From Paenarthrobacter aurescens (GTDB lineage Bacteria > Actinomycetota > Actinomycetes > Actinomycetales > Micrococcaceae), in the NCBI RefSeq assembly GCF_041549525.1, contig NZ_CP157456.1, positions 992,001-1,056,000 of the forward strand: 64,000 nucleotides of DNA, written 5' to 3'. Made by a program: the position numbers and the translations under genes. A model generated the notes under the pieces. That model was not told the origin of the DNA and searched no databases. It saw nothing but the letters and a program-made list of their open reading frames with translations. Below, piece by piece: positions 9,135 through 17,122 of this stretch (positions are counted from its first letter, which is position 1; the number at the start of each line of letters is the position of its first letter).

Positions 9135-9161
9135 CTTGCACTCTCCCCGGTCGAGTGCTAA
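9135..9161 (+). promoter_or_regulatory. CIRCE element 1 (HrcA operator) upstream of groEL
   Basis: CTTGCACTC, nine bases, then GAGTGCTAA. This matches the known HrcA operator TTAGCACTC-N9-GAGTGCTAA except for two positions in the left arm. It lies 218 bases upstream of the groEL start. HrcA represses at this site until heat shock. Confidence 0.85.
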
Positions 9162-9169
9162 TTATTGAT

Positions 9170-9196
9170 TTAGCACTCCTATGGTTCGACTGCTAA
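9170..9196 (+). promoter_or_regulatory. CIRCE element 2 (HrcA operator), tandem copy
   Basis: TTAGCACTC, nine bases, then GACTGCTAA: a perfect left arm and a right arm with one mismatch. It begins eight bases after element 1, so equivalent positions are 35 bases apart. The leader from here to the groEL start (9197-9379, about 183 bases) holds no gene I can support. A GAAAGGA ribosome binding site lies at about 9362. Confidence 0.82.
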
Positions 9197-9211
9197 GTCC
9201 GGCCCGGCTAA

Positions 9212-11005
<1,794 letters not shown>

Positions 11006-11041
11006 GCCTTCCGCTGTAGCTTTACAGCACCAAGAATCACG

Positions 11042-11083
11042 ACGGCGGTCCTCACCAGTTTTGGTGGGGGCCGCCGTTTTGCG
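11042..11083 (+). terminator. Intrinsic terminator after groEL
   Basis: ACGGCGG pairs with CCGCCGT around an inner TCACCA/TGGTG stem with a TTTT-rich loop, then a short TTTTG run. It lies about 35 bases after the groEL stop. Confidence 0.82.
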
Positions 11084-11123
11084 TCGGCACCCTTGGCTTC
11101 CGCCTGCAAGGAGGTAGGAGTAA

Positions 11124-11219
11124 ATGCCCTTCGGAACGCTCATAGAGACATCTACTGCTGCTCAGTTGGGTGCCGGCATGATTTTAGTGTCGGTGGGGTC
11201 TGGCAGGATTAACCCATGA
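11124..11219 (+). CDS. Putative 31-residue leader or small protein, coupled to the RNase H gene
   Basis: Short ORF of 31 codons with an excellent ribosome binding site, AAGGAGG at 11108-11114, nine bases before the ATG. Its TGA stop overlaps the RNase H ATG as ATGA (11216-11219), the classic arrangement for translational coupling. The peptide starts MPFGTLIETSTAAQLGAG and ends GSGRINP, with a mildly hydrophobic middle; I recognise no family. It could be a leader peptide that feeds ribosomes to the next gene or a small protein in its own right. Coding is inferred from signals only. Confidence 0.5.
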   Translation: MPFGTLIETSTAAQLGAGMILVSVGSGRINP

Positions 11220-12235
11220 CGATTATTGCTGCCGCCGATGGGTCCGCCCTCGGTAATCCTGGGCCGGCCGGTTGGGCCTGGTACGTTGATGACTCCTGTT
11301 GGCGAGCAGGCGGTTGGCCGCACGGAACCAATAACCAAGGCGAATTGATGGCCGTCCTGGACTTGTTCCGGTCCACGGCTCATGTGCCCCAGGAAGAGCT
11401 GCTGATCCTGTGCGACAGCCAGTACGTCATCAACTGCATCACCAAGTGGATGCCGGGATGGAAGCGCAAGGGCTGGCGAAAGGCCGACGGCAAGCCCGTG
11501 CTTAACGTGGACCTGCTCAAAGACATCGACCAAGCGATTGTGGGCCGCAAATATACGTTCGAGTGGGTAAAAGGCCACGCTGGCCACGATCTCAACGAAG
11601 CTGCTGATGAGCGCGCACGAGCCGTTGCTACCGCCTACCAGCAGGGCGTAGCGCACCGGGCCGGGCCCGGCTACCCTGGCGCCCGGGAAGACGATAAGGA
11701 AGTACGTCTGGCCCATTCTTCGACGCCTGTCCCTGCCGGTGCTGGTGCCTCCTCTCTCACGGCTGGTTCTGCAACCCTCAAGGCTGATCGCAGTCCCCGC
11801 CCGCATTTTGAGCCCACACTCTTTGGCGAATCCGGCATCTTTGGCCAGGCTGATCTTTTCAGCGAGCTGGACGACGACGCCTCAGCTCAGCAGTTGTCAG
11901 CCGAGGACACAGTCCTGGCATTGGAGCGGGAACTGCTCCGGCCGGACGTCAGGGCGGACATTGGCAGGATCGGGGTGCTGCTCCACCCGGACTTCGCTGA
12001 GATTGGCAGTTCGGGCAGGTTTTGGACCCGGGACGCCATGATGGTGGCTTTGGAAGAGGACCCCGGCGAGCCCACTGAACTGGAATTGCTCAGCGCGGAT
12101 CGTCTGAGTGAAAACACCATATTGCTGAACTACCGCAGCTTTGCACCCAAAGGCTCAGCGCTACGCAGTTCTATCTGGATGCTGGACCGTGGACAATGGC
12201 GGCTGCGTTTCCACCAGGGGACTGTTGAAGGCTAG
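11216..12235 (+). CDS. Ribonuclease HI domain fused to a C-terminal DUF4440/SnoaL-like domain
   Basis: 339 residues. The N-terminal 145 are a complete RNase HI: Asp8 (ADGS), Glu43 (NNQGEL), Asp67 (LCDSQY), His121 (KGHAGH) and Asp131, which would degrade RNA in RNA-DNA hybrids. A low-complexity linker (about 145-220) leads to a C-terminal domain of about 110 residues (DTVLALERELLRPDVRAD to WRLRFHQGT) that looks like the NTF2-like DUF4440 fold. The fusion is unusual; the second domain's ligand is unknown. Its own ribosome binding site (GGCAGGA) is moderate, and it overlaps the upstream 31-codon ORF. Confidence 0.85.
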   Translation: MTIIAAADGSALGNPGPAGWAWYVDDSCWRAGGWPHGTNNQGELMAVLDLFRSTAHVPQEELLILCDSQYVINCITKWMPGWKRKGWRKADGKPVLNVDLLKDIDQAIVGRKYTFEWVKGHAGHDLNEAADERARAVATAYQQGVAHRAGPGYPGAREDDKEVRLAHSSTPVPAGAGASSLTAGSATLKADRSPRPHFEPTLFGESGIFGQADLFSELDDDASAQQLSAEDTVLALERELLRPDVRADIGRIGVLLHPDFAEIGSSGRFWTRDAMMVALEEDPGEPTELELLSADRLSENTILLNYRSFAPKGSALRSSIWMLDRGQWRLRFHQGTVEG

Positions 12236-12278
12236 ACGCTGAGAGCCCAGCACAGAGGCCTGGGCACCCTGCTGTTTA

Positions 12279-12326
12279 CTGATGACCAGCTGCACTGATG
12301 ACCTGCTGCACTGGTGACCTGCGGGG
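12279..12326. repeat. Three tandem 16-bp repeats
   Basis: Units CTGATGACCAGCTGCA, CTGATGACCTGCTGCA and CTGGTGACCTGCGGGG run head to tail between the RNase H gene and the convergent WXG100 gene. The first two differ at one base. The third is diverged. The rest of this 156-base intergenic region shows no gene. Confidence 0.7.
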
Positions 12327-12391
12327 CGGCTGCACAGGGGGAAGACAACCAGCCCCGCAGGAGATCAAGGGGAGCAGAAGAACAGAGGCAG

Positions 12392-12682
12392 CTAGTAGCT
12401 GAAGCGCTGGGTGTTGCCTTGCTCCACTTCCATATAGTTTGTGGCCGCTGAAGACAGGGCAAGGTTGATCGAAGCCAGGGAGGCCTCAACCTTGCTCTGC
12501 GTCAGGGACCACTCGAGGACAAGCGCTTGGAAGTTTGTGGCAGCTGTTCCCCGCCAGGTCATCTCAAGTTCTTCCAGTCCACGCCGCATGGTGTGGACAT
12601 CGGAACTGATGCGATCAACAGTTCCTTTGACATTGGCTGACTTGAGCTGGAGCAGTTCAGTATCGACGGAGATGACGCTCAT
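12392..12682 (-). CDS. WXG100-family (ESAT-6-like) protein
   Basis: 96-residue helical hairpin protein with the W-x-G turn as WRG (EMTWRGTAATNFQAL) near residue 43, as in substrates of ESX/type VII secretion. GAAAGG precedes the ATG. No secretion ATPase, partner WXG100 gene or toxin domain is in the neighbourhood, so it is an orphan member that would need a machine encoded elsewhere. It lies downstream of the two-component system on the same strand, separated by 193 bases that contain tandem repeats. Confidence 0.85.
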   Translation of the reverse strand: MSVISVDTELLQLKSANVKGTVDRISSDVHTMRRGLEELEMTWRGTAATNFQALVLEWSLTQSKVEASLASINLALSSAATNYMEVEQGNTQRFSY

Positions 12683-12789
12683 GGGTGATGCCTTTCGACG
12701 GGGTGTTCCGCGTTTGCGGGGGAGGCGTGGCTACACCATTGAGCCTAAGCAGCCGCCCCCGCCTGCAGAACAGACGTTCGTCGCTATGT

Positions 12790-12890
12790 GGACAACACCG
12801 GCTATGTGGAGAACACCCTTTACGTGGACAGCACCTTCTACTTGGACAGCACACCTTCTACTTGGACAGCACCTTCTACTTGGACAACAG
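12790..12890. repeat. Tandem 18-bp repeats running into the histidine kinase 3' end
   Basis: About five units of the type GGACAGCACCTTCTACTT, one of them 20 bp long, plus a partial unit. The last full unit (12864-12881) contains the kinase stop codon. Read in the kinase direction the unit is AAGTAGAAGGTGCTGTCC, so the array looks like repeated copies of the gene's own last codons. The units nearest the kinase are most alike and the distant ones are diverged. Confidence 0.8.
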
Positions 12891-14369
12891 TTCAGCAGGT
12901 TCCTCGTGGAACGGCAGGCTGACCACCAGCGTGGCACCGCCGCCGTCGGTCTCTGCAACCTGAACCGTACCGCCGTGCGAGCCGACGATCGCAGCAACAA
13001 TGGCCAGGCCGAGGCCGCTGCCGCCGGTCTCCCGGGTGCGTGAAGTGTCCGCACGGTAGAAGCGTTCGAAGATCTTGTTGGTCTCGGATTCCGGAATGCC
13101 CTGCCCGTGATCGCGGATCTCGATCACTGAAACGGGGCCGGACGGCGTCTTTCGCACACCGACAGCGAGCTCAATAGGGCTGCCCTCGGGGGTGTACCTC
13201 AGCGCATTTCCCACCAGGTTCCCAATCACTTGCCGAAGTTTGGCTTCGTCACCTTGAACCGGCGCTGCAGTGGGGGAGGCGCCGTCCAAGCCCGTGAGCG
13301 TGATGGTCCGATCCCCGGAGGAGGCCTTGGTATCAACCACGGCGTCGTGCGCCAGGAGCTGCAGGTCCACAGGCTTGAGTTGAAGAGGACGCTGCTCATC
13401 AAGCCGGGCCAGCATCAACAGGTCTTCCACCATGGATCCCATGCGTTTGGCTTCGCTTTCGATCCTGCCCATGGCCATGGCTATATCTTCCTTGGTGGAC
13501 AAGGCGCCGTGACGGTAAAGCTCAGAGAAGCCGCGGATGGTCACCAAGGGCGTCCGCAGCTCATGGGAGGCGTCTGCCGCGAAGCGGCGCATACGCCCTT
13601 CCGAAGCGGCGCGGGCAGCAAAAGAAGCCTCAATGTGGGCAAGCATGGCATTGAGGGATCCGCCCAAGCGGCCAACTTCGGTATTGGGATTATCCACTTC
13701 CACGCGGCGGGAAAGATCACCGGCCGCGATGGCGGCGGCCGTCTTTTCCACTTTGGCCAGTGGCCGGAAGGACCTGGCAACGGTCCAGGTGGCGATGAAG
13801 AACGCCAGGACCAGGGTCAACAGGCCGACGCCTACCACCACCAGGACGGCATGCTCCATGACTTTGTCCACCGGGGTGAGCGGCAGCCCGATGATCACTA
13901 CGCCGTTTTGGCCGTTGGCGGTGACGCCGATTGCCACTACGCGCCAGTTGCTGCCAGTAGTGCCTTTGACCTGGAAGGGGGCGTTACCGCGGAGCTTTGC
14001 CTCAGCGGCGGTGATGTTGGCGATGGCCGGACGATCGCTCTGGCTGCCGCCAAAGGGATAGGGGTCGAGGCCAGGTACATATAGCGTCAGGGAGTAGTCG
14101 GTGGGAACGGCGGAATCGGTGGGAGTCTCCGGGTTCGGTTGCGTCGGCTGGTTGGGATCCGGGTTTCTTGGGGCCAACTTGTCAAAGGACTGCTGTTCCA
14201 CGGCCAACGCGACGGCGGCCTTGAGTTTGTCGTCCACCTGGCCCTGAAGGTAACTCTTGACCAGCGTCAGTGTTCCCGCGCCCGTGGCAGCCAGTGCCAA
14301 CAGGAGCAGGCCCATGATGATGGCGACCAGCTGGGACCTCAGGGACGCCGATTTCCAGCGTTGCAGCAA
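12876..14369 (-). CDS. Membrane sensor histidine kinase
   Basis: 497 residues: membrane segment at about 14-37, extracytoplasmic sensor loop (about 40-172) with a Pro-rich patch, second membrane segment about 174-197, HAMP domain (198-250), HisKA with FAADASHELRTPLVTIRG (phosphoacceptor His269), and a HATPase domain with the N, G1 (DHGQGIPE), F and G2 (GGSGLGLAIV) boxes. It begins three bases after its response-regulator gene ends, so the two form an operon. The architecture resembles MprB/TcrY-type kinases; the stimulus is unknown. The C-terminal LLSK lies inside the tandem repeat. Confidence 0.93.
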   Translation of the reverse strand: MLQRWKSASLRSQLVAIIMGLLLLALAATGAGTLTLVKSYLQGQVDDKLKAAVALAVEQQSFDKLAPRNPDPNQPTQPNPETPTDSAVPTDYSLTLYVPGLDPYPFGGSQSDRPAIANITAAEAKLRGNAPFQVKGTTGSNWRVVAIGVTANGQNGVVIIGLPLTPVDKVMEHAVLVVVGVGLLTLVLAFFIATWTVARSFRPLAKVEKTAAAIAAGDLSRRVEVDNPNTEVGRLGGSLNAMLAHIEASFAARAASEGRMRRFAADASHELRTPLVTIRGFSELYRHGALSTKEDIAMAMGRIESEAKRMGSMVEDLLMLARLDEQRPLQLKPVDLQLLAHDAVVDTKASSGDRTITLTGLDGASPTAAPVQGDEAKLRQVIGNLVGNALRYTPEGSPIELAVGVRKTPSGPVSVIEIRDHGQGIPESETNKIFERFYRADTSRTRETGGSGLGLAIVAAIVGSHGGTVQVAETDGGGATLVVSLPFHEEPAELLSK

Positions 14370-14372
14370 GGG

Positions 14373-15092
14373 TCAGCGCTTCTCTGCCGTTCGCAGGACA
14401 TAACCCACGCCGCGCTTGGTTTGGATGAGGGCTGCAGCATCGGGATCAATGTCCACCTTGCGGCGCAGGTAGGAAATGTAGGACTCCACAATCGAGGCGT
14501 CGCCGTTGAAGTCGTACTCCCAAACGTGGTCCAGGATCTGGGCTTTGGACAGGACGCGGTTGGGGTTGAGCATGAGGTACCGCAGGAGCTTGAACTCGGT
14601 AGGGGACAGCTCAATGACGGTACCGCCGCGGCGTACCTCATGGGCGTCGTCGTCGAGTTCAAGATCGTCAACGCGGATCACGGCGTCGTCGTCTTCCAAC
14701 GGCTGCGTGCGGCGAAGGACGGCGCGGATGCGCGCCACCACTTCGTCAAGGCTGAAAGGCTTGGTGACGTAGTCGTCGCCGCCCACGGTGAGGCCGGTGA
14801 CTTTGTCCTCGGTGTCGTCCTTCGCCGTGAGGAACAGGACGGGGAAGTGCTTGCCGGCAGCGCGGAGGCGCCGGGTCACCGTGAACCCATCCATGTCCGG
14901 CAGCATGACATCCAGTACTGCCAGGTCCGGGGAGTGAAGATCGGCTGCGGCGAGGGCTTCGCGACCGTTGGCGGCCGCAACGACCTCGAAGCCTGCGAAA
15001 CGCAGCGACGTGGAAAGCAGCTCGCGGATGTTGGGCTCGTCGTCTACAACGAGAAGCTTGGCTTCGGGACCGTTCTTTTTCATGACACCCAT
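14373..15092 (-). CDS. Response regulator, OmpR/PhoB family
   Basis: 239 residues. Receiver domain with acidic pair Asp17-Asp18, phosphoacceptor Asp61 (AVLDVMLPDMDG) and Lys111; winged-helix DNA-binding domain from about 145 to the end (SPTEFKLLRYLMLNPNRVLS, RRKVDID, TKRGVGYVLR). The ATG at 15092 has GGGAG upstream; an in-frame ATG three codons later is the alternative. A perfect inverted repeat covers that ribosome binding site, so autoregulation is likely. It is the partner of the kinase directly downstream. Confidence 0.94.
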   Translation of the reverse strand: MGVMKKNGPEAKLLVVDDEPNIRELLSTSLRFAGFEVVAAANGREALAAADLHSPDLAVLDVMLPDMDGFTVTRRLRAAGKHFPVLFLTAKDDTEDKVTGLTVGGDDYVTKPFSLDEVVARIRAVLRRTQPLEDDDAVIRVDDLELDDDAHEVRRGGTVIELSPTEFKLLRYLMLNPNRVLSKAQILDHVWEYDFNGDASIVESYISYLRRKVDIDPDAAALIQTKRGVGYVLRTAEKR

Positions 15093-15096
15093 GATG

Positions 15097-15113
15097 CTCC
15101 CAGTAACTGGGAG
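15097..15113 (-). promoter_or_regulatory. Inverted repeat over the response-regulator ribosome binding site
   Basis: CTCCCAG, three bases, CTGGGAG: a perfect 7-3-7 palindrome that ends four bases before the start codon. The Shine-Dalgarno GGGAG is in the downstream arm. It may be an operator or an RNA hairpin that hides the ribosome binding site. Confidence 0.5.
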
Positions 15114-15171
15114 TTTTCTGGATGCTGCATGGGAGCGGCCTGCGTGGCTTTGCCTGGCTCCCCGGCCCCGA

Positions 15172-15807
15172 TCAAGCCCCCAGGACCAGCCCCACCCCCA
15201 ACGCCACCATGGTCACAGCTATCCCGCCATCCAGGAATCGCCAGGAAAGCGGGCGCGCGAAGAAGCCCCGGAGGAAACGCGCTCCGAACCCCAGGGAACA
15301 GAACCACAGAATGCTCCCCAGCATGGCCCCGCCACCAAACCACCACTGCAGCTGGGTGCCTTGGGAACTGGCGATCGAACCCAGCAGCGCAATATCCAAG
15401 TACACATGGGGGTTCAGCCAGGTCAGCGCCAGGACGGTGGTGATGGCCGCCGCGAGGCCGCGCTTCGGCCCGCCGTCGTTGACTGTCCCTTCGCTGGGCG
15501 TCAGCACTTGGGGCCGGAGGGCGCGCCGGGCGGCCATCATGCCGTACGTCACCAGGAAGGCAGCGCCTATGTACCGGAGAACGACGACGGCGGCAGGGGC
15601 TGCCGTAATGAGCGCACCGGTGCCAAGAACTCCAGCCGCGATAAGGACGGCATCCGAGAGGGCACAGACCGCCACAATGGGCACAATATGCTCGCCCCGG
15701 ATTCCCTGGCGGAGCACGAATGCATTCTGGGCTCCGATGGCGACGATGAGGGCAAGGCCGGTGGCCATGCCGAGGCCGGCGGATTGGAAGAAGTCAGTAA
15801 AGTTCAC
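15172..15807 (-). CDS. lysE: LysE-family amino acid exporter
   Basis: Exporter of basic amino acids (lysine, arginine) in the cytoplasmic membrane, 211 residues, about six membrane segments. Typical LysE/ArgO sequence: LALIVAIGAQNAFVLRQG near the N-terminus and LTWLNPHVYLDIALLGSIA in the middle. I chose the GTG at 15807 because it places the first helix as in the family; it lacks a well-spaced ribosome binding site and may be leaderless. It is transcribed divergently from a LysG/ArgP-type regulator, the arrangement known from Corynebacterium, where the regulator activates the exporter when lysine or arginine accumulates. Confidence 0.9.
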   Translation of the reverse strand: MNFTDFFQSAGLGMATGLALIVAIGAQNAFVLRQGIRGEHIVPIVAVCALSDAVLIAAGVLGTGALITAAPAAVVVLRYIGAAFLVTYGMMAARRALRPQVLTPSEGTVNDGGPKRGLAAAITTVLALTWLNPHVYLDIALLGSIASSQGTQLQWWFGGGAMLGSILWFCSLGFGARFLRGFFARPLSWRFLDGGIAVTMVALGVGLVLGA

Positions 15808-15859
15808 CTTTCGAAAGTACGTTTCGCACGCGTCATTAGACCAGCTAAAGAATTTTAGG

Positions 15860-15882
15860 CGGCATAAGATCTTCTTATGCCG
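15860..15882 (+). promoter_or_regulatory. Perfect 10-bp inverted repeat over the lysG start codon
   Basis: CGGCATAAGA, three bases, then TCTTATGCCG. The ATG of the regulator (15877) is within the right arm. It is the most symmetrical element in the lysE-lysG intergenic region and a candidate operator for the LysR-type regulator. Confidence 0.6.
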
Positions 15883-16824
15883 CACTTTCCTTCCGAGCAG
15901 CTCCTTACCTTTGCCACAGTCCTTTCGGAGGGCACTTTGGATGCCGCCGCGCGCCTGCTTCACATCACGCCGTCGGCCGTCTCCCAACGGCTCAAGGCGC
16001 TCGAACAGTCGGCCGGACGGGTCCTGCTGCAGCGCAGCAACCCGGCCCAGGCCACCGAAGCAGGCGAAGTGGTACTGCGCCTGGCGAGGCAAATGGCACA
16101 GCTGGAAGCTGATGCGGGACGCGAATTGGGACTGGATGGCGATGGCGCGCCACTGGCCGTGCCGGTTGTGGTCAACGCGGATTCGCTGGCGGTGTGGTTC
16201 CTGCAAGCGCTCGCACAGGTGCCGGAAGGGCTCAATGTCACCTTCGACCTCCACCGTGATGACGAGCAACACTCCACGTCTTTGCTTCGCTCCGGCACGG
16301 TGATGGCAGCCGTGACGGCAACTCCCGAGCCTGTACAAGGGTGCCGGGTTGAGAGCCTTGGAGTGATGCGTTACCGCGCGGTGGCCGCGCCGCAGTTCGT
16401 GAAACGGTGGTTCCCGGGCATGGGGGAGGGCATGGGCGAACGCTCGGTCAAGCGTATGGACGGTGCCACACTCAATGCCGCTACCACCGTGGACTTTGAC
16501 CGGAAAGATACTTATCAGTGGGCTTTTGTGCAGGCGGCGTTCAGGGCCGAGGGTAGGCCGGCCCCGGAACGGAAGGGCCCCAGGCATTACGTCCCGGCGT
16601 CCCAGGACTTCGGCGATGCAATCCGCCTGGGCCTCGGTTGGGGTCTGATCCCGGAAGTTCAATGCGGGCCGGACATCGCCGACGGGCGGCTGCTGGAACT
16701 TGCCCCGGACAATCCCTTCGATGTGCCGCTCTACTGGCAACGCTGGCGGACGGCATCAAGGGTGCTCGATGTGCTCAGCCATACCGTCCGGGAGGTCTCG
16801 GCGCAGTACTTGAGAAAGTCCTGA
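15877..16824 (+). CDS. lysG: LysR-type regulator, LysG/ArgP family
   Basis: 315-residue LysR-family regulator. Winged helix-turn-helix at about residues 15-60 (GTLDAAARLLHITPSAVSQRLKALE), the ArgP/IciA-type sequence, then a ligand-binding domain that includes PVVVNADSLAVWFL, as in lysine/arginine-responsive members. Divergent from lysE with about 70 bases between them, which supports control of the exporter. The start codon lies in a palindrome and no ribosome binding site is visible, so it may be translated from a leaderless transcript. Confidence 0.9.
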   Translation: MPHFPSEQLLTFATVLSEGTLDAAARLLHITPSAVSQRLKALEQSAGRVLLQRSNPAQATEAGEVVLRLARQMAQLEADAGRELGLDGDGAPLAVPVVVNADSLAVWFLQALAQVPEGLNVTFDLHRDDEQHSTSLLRSGTVMAAVTATPEPVQGCRVESLGVMRYRAVAAPQFVKRWFPGMGEGMGERSVKRMDGATLNAATTVDFDRKDTYQWAFVQAAFRAEGRPAPERKGPRHYVPASQDFGDAIRLGLGWGLIPEVQCGPDIADGRLLELAPDNPFDVPLYWQRWRTASRVLDVLSHTVREVSAQYLRKS

Positions 16825-16892
16825 ACCCGCAAAATCCCAACACGCCTGCGGATGCTTCCAATAATGTCAGTGCCCCGTTCCACACTTAAAAC

Positions 16893-17114
16893 ATGGCAAA
16901 CACAGCAGCTCCCGCAAGCATCCACCAGAACCGCACCAGCGATCACGAGTTTCATGTGACCTATTTGGACACCGAATCAGGCCGTATCCGGCGTGAGGAT
17001 TTTGACGACCTTGCTGCGGCAGAACGGTTCGCCAGCGCCCAACTCCGTGACGAGGACGGCTGGGCTGTGGTGGACCACGTCAAGATCGAGGTCACCAGCC
17101 GGATGGTCGCCTAA
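16893..17114 (+). CDS. Small hypothetical protein
   Basis: 73 residues, soluble and acidic, with FHVTYLDTESGRIRREDFDDLAAAERFASAQLRDEDGWAVVDHVKIEV. The alternating beta and helical pattern suggests a small compact domain. I do not recognise a named family. The ATG has no strong ribosome binding site. It ends eight bases before the convergent multicopper oxidase gene. Confidence 0.65.
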   Translation: MANTAAPASIHQNRTSDHEFHVTYLDTESGRIRREDFDDLAAAERFASAQLRDEDGWAVVDHVKIEVTSRMVA

Positions 17115-17122
17115 GCACCAGC

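Noticed and set aside
9153..9178. GAGTGCTAA-N8-TTAGCACTC as a separate operator
   Set aside because: Half-site order is reversed and the spacer is eight; it is the join between two normal CIRCE elements.
12790..12890. CRISPR array
   Set aside because: The units are contiguous with no unique spacers and no cas genes are nearby.
15172..16740. 522-codon minus-strand frame reaching through lysG
   Set aside because: Only the 3' 211 codons (from 15807) are LysE; the upstream part is the antisense of lysG.
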